DNA from: an uncultured Prevotella sp.
GTDB lineage: Bacteria > Bacteroidota > Bacteroidia > Bacteroidales > Bacteroidaceae
Assembly: GCA_900315765.1 (NCBI GenBank)
Contig: ONAK01000013.1
Span: 1 to 38,053, forward strand
Length of the DNA: 38,053 nucleotides
Direction: 5' to 3'
The translations under genes and the position numbers were made by a program. A model generated the notes under the pieces. The model did no database searches and had not been told where the DNA came from. It saw nothing but the letters and a program-made list of their open reading frames with translations. Below, piece after piece: positions 1 through 8,956 of the stretch. Position 1 is the first letter of the stretch. The number at the start of each line of letters is the position of its first letter.

Positions 1-2711
1 ACAGCAGCCTGGGCGGCGGCGAGGCGGGCGATGGGCACGCGGAATGGAGAGCAAGATGCGTAGTTCATGCCAATCTTGGCGCAGAACTTCACAGAGCTGG
101 GCTCACCACCATGCTCACCACAGATACCGCAACGCAGGTCAGGACGTACTTCGCGTCCTTCCTTCACAGCAAACTTGATGAGACGGCCTACACCCTTCTG
201 GTCGAGTACCTGGAATGGGTCAACCTTCAGAATCTTCTTATCGAGGTAAACAGGCAGGAACGAAGCGATATCGTCGCGACTGTAACCGAAGGTCATCTGA
301 GTCAGGTCGTTAGTACCGAATGAGAAGTACTGAGCCTCCGAAGCAATCAGATCGGCTGTGAGGGCAGCACGTGGAATCTCAATCATTGTACCAATCTCGA
401 ACTCAACCTCGGTACCATACTCAGCAAATACCTCCTTAGCGGCATACTGGATAATCTCCTTCTGCTGCTTGAGCTCGTTGATAGTACCAATCAGCGGAAC
501 CATGATCTCAGGCATTGGGTTCTTACCCTCCTTCTTCAGCTCGCAAGCTGCAGAAAGGATAGCCTTGGTCTGCATAGCAGTAATCTCAGGGAATGTGATA
601 CCCAGACGGCAACCACGGTGACCCAGCATAGGATTGTTCTCAGCGAGTGAGTCAACACGGCGCTGGATTTCCTCCAAGCTTACGCCCATCTCCTTAGCCA
701 TGGTCTGCTGACCAGCCAGATCGTGGGGAACGAACTCGTGGAGAGGGGGATCGAGCAGACGGATGTTAACGGGCAGTCCGTCCATAGCCTCGAGGATACC
801 CTTGAAGTCAGCCTTCTGGTAAGGCAGCAACTTAGCCAGAGCCTTCTCACGTCCGGCAACGCTGTCGGCCAGAATCATCTCGCGCATAGCAACAATCTTC
901 TGATCCTCGAAGAACATGTGCTCGGTACGTGTCAGACCGATACCCTTAGCACCGAAAGCGCGAGCCACCTGTGCATCGTGTGGAGTATCAGCATTGGTAC
1001 GAACCTGCAGCTTGGTGTACTTGTCGCACAGGTCCATCAGCTCCTTGAAGTCGCCCGAAAGCTCGGCAGCCTTTGTTGGAACCTCGCCAGCATATACCTG
1101 ACCGGTTGTACCGTTCAGAGAGATGTAGTCACCCTCCTTATATGTTACGCCGTCGATCTCGACAGTCTTATCCTTATAGCTTACGTTCAGAGCACCAACA
1201 CCCGATACGCAGCACTTACCCATACCACGAGCCACAACAGCAGCGTGAGAGGTCATACCACCACGAGCGGTCAGGATACCCTCGGCAGCAGCCATACCAG
1301 CCAGATCCTCAGGAGAGGTCTCGATACGAACGAGCACTACCTTGTGACCATTCTCGTGCCACTCCTTAGCATCGTCGGCATGGAATACAATCTGACCGCA
1401 TGCAGCACCTGGAGAAGCAGGCAGACCCTGAGCGATAACCTTAGCCGAAGCCAAAGCCTTCTTATCGAATACTGGGTGCAGCAGCTCGTCGAGCTTCTGA
1501 GGCTCGCAGCGCAGGATAGCAGTCTTCTCATCAATCATACCCTCGTGCAGCAGGTCGATAGCAATCTTAACCATAGCAGCACCAGTACGCTTACCGTTAC
1601 GTGTCTGGAGGAACCATAGTTTGCCCTCCTGTACGGTGAACTCCATATCCTGCATATCGTGATAGTGGTGCTCCAGCTTGTCCTGGATACCATTCAACTC
1701 AGCATAGATCTCAGGCATTGCTTCCTCCATTGAAGGATACTTGGCTACGCGCTCCTCCTCAGAGATACCAGCGCGCTCAGCCCAGCGCTGAGAACCAATC
1801 TTTGTAATCTGCTGTGGTGTACGGATACCAGCCACAACGTCCTCACCCTGAGCGTTAACCAGATACTCACCGTTGAACAGGTTCTCACCATTAGCGGCAT
1901 CACGGCTGAAGCAAACACCAGTAGCAGAGGTATCGCCCATGTTACCGAATACCATGGCCATCACTGATACGGCAGTACCCCACTCGTCGGGGATTCCTTC
2001 CATCTTACGATAAAGGATAGCGCGCTCGTTCATCCAGCTGCGGAATACAGCGCAGATAGCGCCCCAGAGCTGCTCGATAGGATCGTTGGGGAAGTCCTTA
2101 CCTGTACGCTCCTTGATAGCAGCCTTGAACAGCTTAACCAGCTTCTTCAGGTCGTCAACAGAGAGGTCCTTATCCAGAACAACACCGCTCTCCTTCTTCA
2201 CCTTCTCGATAATCTCCTCGAATGGATCGATATCGGTCTTATTTACAGGTTTCATCTCGAGCACTACATCACCATACATCTGAACGAAACGGCGATAAGA
2301 GTCGTATACGAAGTGGGGGTTGTTAGTCTTCTTTGCCATACCCTCGGCTACCTCGTCGTTCAATCCAAGGTTCAGGATAGTATCCATCATACCAGGCATT
2401 GATGCACGGGCACCAGAGCGAACTGATACCAACAGAGGATTCTGGGCATCACCGAACTTGCAATTCATCAAGTCCTCAATGTGCTTCACGGCTGCCATCA
2501 CGTCGTCGTTCAGCAGTTCCATAATCTTCTGCTGACCAACCTGATAGTACTCATTGCAACAATCTGTGGTGATTGTAAAACCTGGAGGAACGGGAACACC
2601 AATGTGGTTCATCTCGGCAAGGTTGGCACCCTTACCACCAAGCTCCTCACGCATTTTTGCGTTTCCTTCGGCCTTTCCATTACCGAAGAGGTAAACTCTT
2701 TTCTGACTCAT
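1..2711 (-). CDS. ppdK: Pyruvate, phosphate dikinase (C-terminus cut by window edge)
   Basis: Interconverts pyruvate, ATP and phosphate with PEP, AMP and pyrophosphate in the cytosol, at the glycolysis/gluconeogenesis node. I translated it by hand from ATG at 2711; the frame stays open for 903 codons to the window edge. The family is roughly 900 residues long, so only a few C-terminal residues should be missing. It starts MSQKRVYLFGNGKAEG, followed by the glycine-rich ATP-grasp region. The swivelling phosphohistidine motif GGMTSHAAVVAR has its catalytic His at about residue 489. The C-terminal PEP/pyruvate barrel carries RCGICGEHGGEPSS, with Cys at about 861 and 864. A good promoter lies upstream at 2762-2793. 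It is monocistronic as far as visible and divergent from rlmD. The identification is secure. Confidence 0.96.
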   Translation of the reverse strand, partial: MSQKRVYLFGNGKAEGNAKMREELGGKGANLAEMNHIGVPVPPGFTITTDCCNEYYQVGQQKIMELLNDDVMAAVKHIEDLMNCKFGDAQNPLLVSVRSGARASMPGMMDTILNLGLNDEVAEGMAKKTNNPHFVYDSYRRFVQMYGDVVLEMKPVNKTDIDPFEEIIEKVKKESGVVLDKDLSVDDLKKLVKLFKAAIKERTGKDFPNDPIEQLWGAICAVFRSWMNERAILYRKMEGIPDEWGTAVSVMAMVFGNMGDTSATGVCFSRDAANGENLFNGEYLVNAQGEDVVAGIRTPQQITKIGSQRWAERAGISEEERVAKYPSMEEAMPEIYAELNGIQDKLEHHYHDMQDMEFTVQEGKLWFLQTRNGKRTGAAMVKIAIDLLHEGMIDEKTAILRCEPQKLDELLHPVFDKKALASAKVIAQGLPASPGAACGQIVFHADDAKEWHENGHKVVLVRIETSPEDLAGMAAAEGILTARGGMTSHAAVVARGMGKCCVSGVGALNVSYKDKTVEIDGVTYKEGDYISLNGTTGQVYAGEVPTKAAELSGDFKELMDLCDKYTKLQVRTNADTPHDAQVARAFGAKGIGLTRTEHMFFEDQKIVAMREMILADSVAGREKALAKLLPYQKADFKGILEAMDGLPVNIRLLDPPLHEFVPHDLAGQQTMAKEMGVSLEEIQRRVDSLAENNPMLGHRGCRLGITFPEITAMQTKAILSAACELKKEGKNPMPEIMVPLIGTINELKQQKEIIQYAAKEVFAEYGTEVEFEIGTMIEIPRAALTADLIASEAQYFSFGTNDLTQMTFGYSRDDIASFLPVYLDKKILKVDPFQVLDQKGVGRLIKFAVKEGREVRPDLRCGICGEHGGEPSSVKFCAKIGMNYASCSPFRVPIARLAAAQAA

Positions 2712-2761
2712 ACGTTAATTACTTATTATATTGATGATAAATTATTTTGGATTAGATTTTG

Positions 2762-2793
2762 CAAAATTACTAAAATCTAATTAATTCTGCAAG
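2762..2793 (-). promoter_or_regulatory. Bacteroidetes-type promoter of ppdK
   Basis: Read on the minus strand, CTTG (2793-2790) is followed after 20 bp by TAATTTTG (2769-2762). This matches the TTTG / TAnnTTTG pattern of the Bacteroidetes primary sigma factor with one mismatch. The expected leader before ATG 2711 is about 45 nt. Confidence 0.7.
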
Positions 2794-2861
2794 AAAAAAA
2801 GGTAAAATTTGCAAAGTCGACCTTACATTTTTGTTTTTTTAGCCTATAACGTAATAATAAA

Positions 2862-2893
2862 TTTGGTTTTTCGCTCGATTTGCACTACCTTTG
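2862..2893 (+). promoter_or_regulatory. Bacteroidetes-type promoter of rlmD
   Basis: TTTG (2862-2865) and TACCTTTG (2886-2893) are separated by exactly 20 bp, a full consensus match. It also decides the rlmD start: the in-frame TTG at 2880 precedes and overlaps the -7 element, so translation must begin at ATG 2913, about 17 nt after the expected transcript start. Confidence 0.85.
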
Positions 2894-2912
2894 CACCCAA
2901 AATAAGCAAGAT

Positions 2913-4364
2913 ATGGCAAGAAATAAGAAACCATTACCACTCCTTGAGGGTGTTGAAATAGAGGCAGTTGCCGCTGAGGGCAAATGTTTGTTCCACTGGA
3001 ATGACATGGTGGTATTTGTACCATTCTGCGTACCTGGCGATGTGTGCGATGTACAGATTCGCCGCAAAAAGCACTCGTTTGCAGAGGGTGAAGTTGTGCG
3101 ATTTGTCAAATATAGTAATGTACGCGCGACCCCATTCTGCGCTCATTTCGGCGTGTGTGGAGGTTGCAAGTGGCAGAACCTGCCCTACGAGGAGCAACTT
3201 AAGTTCAAGCAGCAACAGGTGAAAGACCAGCTGACACGCATCGGAAAGATTGAACTGCCAGAGTTCCGCCCCATCATGGGTTCGGTACATACTCAGGAAT
3301 ATCGTAACAAACTTGACTTCGGCTGTGCCAACAAGCGATACCTTACCAAGGAACAGATACAGACCCTGCCCAACGACATGAGTCAGAGTCTGAAGGATGT
3401 ACCAGCTATCGGATTCCACATCACAGGTGCCTTCGACAAGATTCTGCCCATCGAGAAGTGCTGGCTGATGGACGATCTGCACAACCGGATTCGCAACGAG
3501 GTGCGCGACTATGCGATGGAACATGGTTTGAGTTTCTTCGATCTCCGTGCTCAGGTAGGATTGCTGCGCGATGTCATCATCCGTAACAGCGCCAGCGGCG
3601 AGTGGATGGTAATCTTCCAGTTCCACTACGACCGCACCTCAAGCGAGGCCCTCGCCCAGAGTGAGACAGAGGCTAAGGGACTGCTGCAGCACATCGCCGA
3701 CAAGTTCCCACAGATTACATCGCTGATGTATCTCGACAACCAGAAATGTAATGACACTATCGGCGATCAGGACATCATGGTGTTCAAGGGTAGCGACCAT
3801 ATCTTCGAGCTGATGGAAGACCTGAAGTTCAAGGTTGGACCAAAGAGTTTCTATCAGACCAATACCGAGCAGGCTTACCACCTTTACAGTGTGGCTCGTG
3901 AGTTTGCCGGACTTACAGGCAACGAGCTTGTTTACGATCTATATACAGGCACAGGAACCATCGCCAACTTTGTAGCCAAAAGAGCCAAGAAGGTTATCGG
4001 TATAGAATATGTACCTGAAGCCATTGAGGATGCAAAGATAAACTCTGAGGTTAATGGCATCAGCAACACGCTGTTCTTTGCTGGCGACATGAAGGATATT
4101 CTGACTGATGAGTTTATAGCAGAATATGGCAGACCCGACGTTATTATTACCGACCCTCCACGCGCCGGTATGCACCCCGATGTGGTGAAAACGATTCTGA
4201 ATGCAGCACCCGACAGAATTGTTTACGTATCGTGCAATCCAGCCACACAGGCACGCGACCTTCAGGCGATGGATGCAGCCTACAAAGTAGCTGAGGTTCA
4301 GCCAGTTGACATGTTCCCCCATACACCACACGTAGAAAATGTAGTTTTACTAACAAAACGTTAA
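2913..4364 (+). CDS. rlmD: 23S rRNA (uracil-5-)-methyltransferase, RlmD/RumA family
   Basis: SAM-dependent methylation of a 23S rRNA uridine at C5 (U1939 in the E. coli numbering for RlmD; some relatives modify U747 or both). The protein has 483 residues from ATG 2913. A TRAM-like RNA-binding region covers about residues 8-65. An iron-sulfur motif FCAHFGVCGGCKWQ has Cys76, Cys82 and Cys85, and a likely fourth Cys lies in IEKCWLMDD. The SAM site DLYTGTGTIANFVA and the catalytic motifs DPPRAGMHP and VSCNPATQARD are all present. An upstream in-frame TTG at 2880 was rejected because it lies in the promoter. Assignment to RlmD rather than RlmC/RlmCD rests on family resemblance only. Confidence 0.9.
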   Translation: MARNKKPLPLLEGVEIEAVAAEGKCLFHWNDMVVFVPFCVPGDVCDVQIRRKKHSFAEGEVVRFVKYSNVRATPFCAHFGVCGGCKWQNLPYEEQLKFKQQQVKDQLTRIGKIELPEFRPIMGSVHTQEYRNKLDFGCANKRYLTKEQIQTLPNDMSQSLKDVPAIGFHITGAFDKILPIEKCWLMDDLHNRIRNEVRDYAMEHGLSFFDLRAQVGLLRDVIIRNSASGEWMVIFQFHYDRTSSEALAQSETEAKGLLQHIADKFPQITSLMYLDNQKCNDTIGDQDIMVFKGSDHIFELMEDLKFKVGPKSFYQTNTEQAYHLYSVAREFAGLTGNELVYDLYTGTGTIANFVAKRAKKVIGIEYVPEAIEDAKINSEVNGISNTLFFAGDMKDILTDEFIAEYGRPDVIITDPPRAGMHPDVVKTILNAAPDRIVYVSCNPATQARDLQAMDAAYKVAEVQPVDMFPHTPHVENVVLLTKR

Positions 4365-4392
4365 ATAATAATATCACTTTTGGGCAAAAATA

Positions 4393-4424
4393 TTTGGATT
4401 ATTAGAAAATAATCCTTATATTTG
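4393..4424 (+). promoter_or_regulatory. Bacteroidetes-type promoter of the porin gene
   Basis: TTTG (4393-4396), a 20 bp spacer, then TATATTTG (4417-4424) give a full consensus match. ATG 4454 follows about 25 nt after the expected transcript start. The promoter sits in the 89-nt gap after rlmD, so the porin has its own promoter. Confidence 0.85.
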
Positions 4425-4453
4425 CGCCATACTAATTTAAACTAAAAGAAATT

Positions 4454-5584
4454 ATGAAGAAATTTACTTGGATTTTCGCATTGCTCATCGCATCGGTTTG
4501 CACTGCAAGCGCAGAAACAAGCACAGAAGTTGAGGAAACACAAGCCACAACAGAGAAAGCCACCGTTGAGGTGCCTGCTTGGGTAAAGAACATTAAATTC
4601 AGCGGCTACGGCATGCTGCAATATCAGGGCGAAGATACCGAAGGTGCTCACACAAACACTTTCAATCTGCGTCTGGCTCGTTTCATTCTGGATGGCAAGA
4701 TTGGCGACTTTGATTGGCGCGCTCAGATTCAGGGCACAAACGTTACCGGTCCTGGACAGCCAACCGTACAGTTGGTAGACCTCTATGCAGAGTGGCGCAA
4801 GTATCCTGAGTTCAAGATTCGTGCAGGTCAGTTCAAGCGTGCCTTCACATTCGAGAACCCAACCAACCCTATCACTCAGGGATGGTATTCATACGCTATG
4901 GTCATCAATAACCTTTCTGGTTTCGGCGATCGTACTGGTGAAAAGTCATCAGGTGGTCGTGACATCGGTATCCAGTTCTCTGGCGACCTGTTCCCTAACG
5001 CTAACGGACGCCGTTTGCTGCACTATCAGATTGGTGTTTACAACGGTGAGGGTGTGAACGAAAAGGATAAGGACAACCGTAAGGATATTATCGGTGGTTT
5101 GTGGGTAATGCCTATCAAGGGTCTGCGCATTGGTGCATTCGGATGGACTGGTACACGTGGTGGTATGTTAGATCCAATCACTGAGAAAACAGTTAGCGTT
5201 GAGAAGAACCGTTACGCCATCTCAGCTGAGTACGATAAGGATGAGTACACCTTCCGTGCAGAGTATCTGCACAGCCAGGGTTGGGGTGCTGCAAAATCAG
5301 GCAACAACGTTCGCCAGATTGACTACTCAAAGGGCGACAAGGCCGATGGTTGGTATGCATTCGGAATCGTTCCTGTAATCAAGGGCAAGCTGCACGCCAA
5401 GGCTCGTTATCAGACCTATCGCAGCCAGAAGGAATGGAGCACATCAAAGTCGATGTACGAAATCGGTTTCAACTACTATTTTACCAAGAATCTGCAGCTT
5501 AACGCAGAGTACGGTCTTGTAAACGAGCGTTCAGTTAACAAGAATCACAACTTTGTGGATGTAGAGCTCGACTTCCGCTTCTAA
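4454..5584 (+). CDS. Phosphate-selective porin (OprO/OprP-like) outer-membrane protein
   Basis: Predicted outer-membrane beta-barrel of 376 residues. A Sec signal peptide covers residues 1-20 (MKKFTWIFALLIASVCTASA), then a short Thr/Glu-rich linker. The rest alternates short amphipathic strands rich in Tyr, Trp and Phe and ends VDVELDFRF, with the C-terminal Phe typical of barrel proteins. Features such as FNLRLARFILDGKIGDFDW and WVMPIKGLRIGAFGWTG resemble the porin O/P family. The substrate cannot be read from sequence; phosphate or other anions are family-based guesses. Its stop codon overlaps that of the convergent flippase gene, leaving no room for a terminator. Confidence 0.8.
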   Translation: MKKFTWIFALLIASVCTASAETSTEVEETQATTEKATVEVPAWVKNIKFSGYGMLQYQGEDTEGAHTNTFNLRLARFILDGKIGDFDWRAQIQGTNVTGPGQPTVQLVDLYAEWRKYPEFKIRAGQFKRAFTFENPTNPITQGWYSYAMVINNLSGFGDRTGEKSSGGRDIGIQFSGDLFPNANGRRLLHYQIGVYNGEGVNEKDKDNRKDIIGGLWVMPIKGLRIGAFGWTGTRGGMLDPITEKTVSVEKNRYAISAEYDKDEYTFRAEYLHSQGWGAAKSGNNVRQIDYSKGDKADGWYAFGIVPVIKGKLHAKARYQTYRSQKEWSTSKSMYEIGFNYYFTKNLQLNAEYGLVNERSVNKNHNFVDVELDFRF

Positions 5585-7062
5585 TGTTTGCGGAATCTGC
5601 GGATAAGGGCCTGCCAAAGATGTGTTTTCTTTCTGAGAATCTGCAGCGAATACAGGCCACTCGCCAATATCACAATAAATTCTACAAGCCAGTAGACGAT
5701 GCCATCGAGAAGGATGGTGCAAGCGTAGGCGAGAAATCCCAAAGAAAGTAAAACAACAGCATAACGAGATACGGTTACCGAAACACGGTAGCCGTATTTT
5801 TTATAGGCATAAAGGTTTATCATCAAGTAGTCGAACACGTGGGCCAGCGTGATAGCGACACCCGTGCCAAACAATCCCCAATGCTGATAGCCTATCACCA
5901 CAAGCAGCACAAACACCACGAAATAAGCCGATTCTAACATCAGATACGACATAGAATATCCGCGAGCCAAGGTGATATAGGCCACAGGCAATGTGAGCAC
6001 CTTGAAGAACATGGCCAGAGCCGTTACCTGAGCCATTGGCACCACAGGCAGGAACTCGCTGGTAAACAGCTGAGGAATCAACACCGGCAGCAAGGCGATA
6101 AGCGCAGTAAGCATTGGAGCTACAATAAGCAGCGACACCTCCATCTGACGGTTCACCGTATAGTTAGTGGCTTCGACATCATTATTAACGCCCGACAGTC
6201 TGGGGAAGAAATCGGTCTCCATAGCGCTAAACACCATACCAGCATAGGTAATGGTGAGCATATAGCCGGCATTATACAGACCAAGCACATCCAGATCGCC
6301 CACCACATTAAGATACGAGCGTACTATCATCTCAGCAGCACTACCCACGATGCCGGCCAGCGTAAACGCCACACCAAGCCGAACCATCTCCATGCCCTCG
6401 CCAAGTATGCCGCGGGCACCACTAAGCTGCAAGGGGAATATGCGCAGCGAGAACCACAATGTGGCACACATGGTTACAAATGCCATCAGCACGATGACGG
6501 GTACGATACCAGCCTGCCAGAAAAAATAATAGATAGGAACGGATATCACCAACGATGCCAAAGCTGCCGCCATCTGCACTAACGCCAAGGCACCAAGCTT
6601 GCGCTGACCTTTAAGTATAGCTGTTTCGCCACCCGTCACAGCTATCATGCCGATGGCGGGAGCAAGCAGAATGAAATGCAGCGTGTGATTGCCCCACGCA
6701 AAGGTGGCATTGCTCAAAAACGGACCTAACACCACGCACACCAGCATACCCAGCAGAGCGGTTAGCAAACACCAACCGCGCACCACTTTGACGTAGTGGG
6801 CAGCTTTCTCTTTCTCGCCGGCATCGTAGTATTCCGATATATGGCGCACAGCGCTGAACGATATTCCAAGATGGGTGGCTTGCGAGATAAGTTGGACGGT
6901 GGTGTTAAAGAGCGACACAAGTCCCATGCCTCCAGGGCCCAGCAACAGCGCCACGAACTTATTGCGCACAAGACCTATCAACACATTCAGACCTTGTACG
7001 CCGCCAAACAGCCCCGTAAATTTCAGTACGTGGCTATATATCTCGTCGTTTTCTTTCGTCAT
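5581..7062 (-). CDS. Wzx-type polysaccharide / O-antigen flippase
   Basis: Inner-membrane protein of 493 residues with about 12-14 hydrophobic segments, of the polysaccharide-transport (MOP/MATE) superfamily. It would flip undecaprenyl-linked oligosaccharide to the periplasm. The N-terminus, with FTGLFGGVQGLNVLIGLVRN and LLGPGGMGLVSLFNTTVQLI, is typical of O-antigen translocases. Charged loops between segments (for example YYDAGEKEKAAHYVKVV) fit a polytopic transporter. It is divergent from the GT2 gene at 7134, and the two promoters are interleaved in the 71-nt gap. This supports a shared role in surface glycan assembly, but no polymerase (Wzy), chain-length regulator or ligase is visible, so lipooligosaccharide-type glycan is as likely as a long polymer. 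Confidence 0.85.
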   Translation of the reverse strand: MTKENDEIYSHVLKFTGLFGGVQGLNVLIGLVRNKFVALLLGPGGMGLVSLFNTTVQLISQATHLGISFSAVRHISEYYDAGEKEKAAHYVKVVRGWCLLTALLGMLVCVVLGPFLSNATFAWGNHTLHFILLAPAIGMIAVTGGETAILKGQRKLGALALVQMAAALASLVISVPIYYFFWQAGIVPVIVLMAFVTMCATLWFSLRIFPLQLSGARGILGEGMEMVRLGVAFTLAGIVGSAAEMIVRSYLNVVGDLDVLGLYNAGYMLTITYAGMVFSAMETDFFPRLSGVNNDVEATNYTVNRQMEVSLLIVAPMLTALIALLPVLIPQLFTSEFLPVVPMAQVTALAMFFKVLTLPVAYITLARGYSMSYLMLESAYFVVFVLLVVIGYQHWGLFGTGVAITLAHVFDYLMINLYAYKKYGYRVSVTVSRYAVVLLSLGFLAYACTILLDGIVYWLVEFIVILASGLYSLQILRKKTHLWQALIRRFRKH

Positions 7063-7080
7063 TTTCTATGAAATCAAACG

Positions 7081-7112
7081 CAAAAGTAAACAAAAAATTA
7101 CGTTTATCCAAA
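7081..7112 (-). promoter_or_regulatory. Bacteroidetes-type promoter of the flippase gene
   Basis: On the minus strand TTTG (7112-7109), a 20 bp spacer, then TACTTTTG (7088-7081): a full consensus match about 20 nt before ATG 7062. Its -33 element lies just left of the oppositely oriented -7 element at 7122-7129. Confidence 0.85.
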
Positions 7113-7121
7113 TAAAATTGG

Positions 7122-7129
7122 TATTTTTG
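7122..7129 (+). promoter_or_regulatory. -7 element of the glycosyltransferase operon
   Basis: TATTTTTG (followed by C) matches TAnnTTTG. Only 4 nt separate it from ATG 7134, so the transcript is expected to start at or within a base or two of the start codon (leaderless). The -33 position holds only TTAC, a weak match. Confidence 0.65.
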
Positions 7130-7133
7130 CAGC

Positions 7134-8009
7134 ATGAAACTAAGTATCGTCATCCCGGTATATCGCGTAGAAGCCACACTCGACAGATGTGTTGAGAGTG
7201 TGCTTCATCAGAATCTTGACGATTTTGAGGTGATACTTGTTGACGACGGTTCGCCTGACAAATGCCCCCAGATGTGCGACGACTGGGCAAAGAGAGACGC
7301 ACACATCCAGGTTATCCACAAGCCCAATGGTGGATTAGGCGATGCACGCAATGCCGGTATCGATATAGCCCAAGGCGACTATCTTACCTTTGTAGATTCA
7401 GACGATTATCTTGCGGCTAACACTTATGCCCCATTACTTCAGCTTATAGAAGAGGCCGACCTGTTAGAATACTCAATGACCAGCAGACTATCCCTACCCG
7501 ACTGCACTTATACTGACACTGAAGAATACTGGCTCCAGACACGAGCTTATCTTCACACCTATGCTTGTAACAAAATCTATAAGAAATCGCTTTTTAGCCA
7601 CATCAGATACCCTAAAGACTATGTATTTGAAGACGTCTACACCCTACCCCATTTACTGAAGTCGGCTAAGAAAATAAAAACAAGCAGCAAGGGATACTAT
7701 CACTATTGCTATAATCCGCAAGGCATTACTGCCAAAGCCGATGGCAAGCAATTGGAGATGCTATTGGATGCACACCTGCTTAGCGGGATGCCTATGGACG
7801 ATACCTACTATCTGCACCTTCTGAATATTCAGATTGACGTATGGGAACGACTTGGAGGCCCCATCAGACTTCCCTTCAGAAACATCAATCCAAAAGCATT
7901 CAGAGGCATCAAAAAACTAAAGGCGATAATAAACAATATCTTGGGAATAGAAAGAATATGCATCATCAGCAAATTTATACACCGATTCAAGCAGCCCAGC
8001 CGTTGGTAA
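7134..8009 (+). CDS. Family 2 glycosyltransferase
   Basis: Cytosolic or membrane-associated inverting glycosyltransferase with a GT-A fold, 291 residues. The nucleotide-sugar-binding start is MKLSIVIPVYRVEATLDRC and VILVDDGSPDKCPQMCDDW. The metal-binding DXD equivalent is FVDSDDYL, and the acceptor-side KPNGGLGDARNAGI is present. No long C-terminal membrane segment is seen. It is the first gene of a three-gene overlapping operon with the genes at 7958 and 8953. The donor sugar and acceptor cannot be determined from sequence. The start is fixed by the -7 element immediately upstream. Confidence 0.88.
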   Translation: MKLSIVIPVYRVEATLDRCVESVLHQNLDDFEVILVDDGSPDKCPQMCDDWAKRDAHIQVIHKPNGGLGDARNAGIDIAQGDYLTFVDSDDYLAANTYAPLLQLIEEADLLEYSMTSRLSLPDCTYTDTEEYWLQTRAYLHTYACNKIYKKSLFSHIRYPKDYVFEDVYTLPHLLKSAKKIKTSSKGYYHYCYNPQGITAKADGKQLEMLLDAHLLSGMPMDDTYYLHLLNIQIDVWERLGGPIRLPFRNINPKAFRGIKKLKAIINNILGIERICIISKFIHRFKQPSRW

Positions 8010-8956
8010 CATTCATTGTTACCTACTATAACCTGCCGATGCAGATGTTGTGCGAGTGTATCGACAGCATCCTGGCATTGTCGTTGGCCAAAGACAAACG
8101 AGAAATCATCATTATCGACGACGGTTCGAAAGTCAGTCCTATAGACGGATTGATGCAGTATGGCAATGATATCATCTATATCCGTCAGAAGAACATGGGA
8201 TTAAGTGAGGCCCGCAACAGGGGCATACAGGTGGCTACAGGCAAGTATATGCAATTTGTTGATGCCGACGACACGCTGATCTCATCGGCCTACGAGCATT
8301 GCATTGGACTAGTCATGAGAAAGGAACCAGAGATGGTGGTATTCGACTTCAGCAGCAGTCCAATCGGCGATCCCGATTGTCACTTTCAAGACCAGCCCGT
8401 TCAAAGCGGAAGCCACTATATGCGCCACAACAATATCCACGGTATGGCATGCGGCTATCTGTTCAAGCGCTCTGTTTTGGGCGATATGCGTTTCACACCA
8501 GGCATTTATCACGAAGACGAGGAGTTCACCCCCATGCTGTTGCTGAGGGCCGAGAACGTGATTGTAACCAGCGCTCAGGCCTATTACTATGAGAAGCGCC
8601 CCGATTCTATCACAAACACCAAAGACCCCAACAGCATTCAGAAGCGACTAAGCGACTTCAAGGGTATACTCCGCAGACTCCACATAGCTGCCGACCGCAT
8701 GCCTATAGACGATAAGACAGCCTTGCAGCGCCGCGTGGCACAGCTCACTATGGATTATATTTATCAGGTAATCCGCCAGACTCGCTCACGCAAGCAGCTT
8801 GAAAGCGAGATTAAAGAACTAACACGATTGAGCCTGTTCCCCCTGCCTAATCAGGCTTACACCACCAAATACATATGGTTCCGCCGCATGTCGGCCACAT
8901 CAGTTGGCCGTGCCCTGTTAATGCGTATCATTTCCCTAACCCGTCAAGAACGATGA
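7958..8956 (+). CDS. Family 2 glycosyltransferase
   Basis: GT-A glycosyltransferase of 332 residues, from ATG 7958. Motifs are PLVTFIVTYYNLPMQML near the N-terminus, EIIIIDDGSKVSP, KNMGLSEARNRGIQVATG and the DXD region FVDADDTL. A basic C-terminal region (RQTRSRKQLESEIKELTR) may associate with membrane. The frame is open further upstream to 7841, but that extension reads through the previous gene and lacks family resemblance. ATG 7958 gives a 52-nt overlap with the first GT and keeps the complete N-terminal strand. It ends with ATGA coupling to the next gene. Confidence 0.85.
   Translation: MHHQQIYTPIQAAQPLVTFIVTYYNLPMQMLCECIDSILALSLAKDKREIIIIDDGSKVSPIDGLMQYGNDIIYIRQKNMGLSEARNRGIQVATGKYMQFVDADDTLISSAYEHCIGLVMRKEPEMVVFDFSSSPIGDPDCHFQDQPVQSGSHYMRHNNIHGMACGYLFKRSVLGDMRFTPGIYHEDEEFTPMLLLRAENVIVTSAQAYYYEKRPDSITNTKDPNSIQKRLSDFKGILRRLHIAADRMPIDDKTALQRRVAQLTMDYIYQVIRQTRSRKQLESEIKELTRLSLFPLPNQAYTTKYIWFRRMSATSVGRALLMRIISLTRQER

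Noticed and set aside
723-1619. 298-codon open frame on the plus strand
   Set aside because: It is antisense to pyruvate phosphate dikinase, whose motifs are continuous on the other strand.
2880-2912. TTG starts just upstream of several genes (2880, 10829, 25589, 36562, 31657, 32523)
   Set aside because: Most overlap or precede a -7 promoter element (TAnnTTTG), so they would not be transcribed; downstream ATG codons were used.
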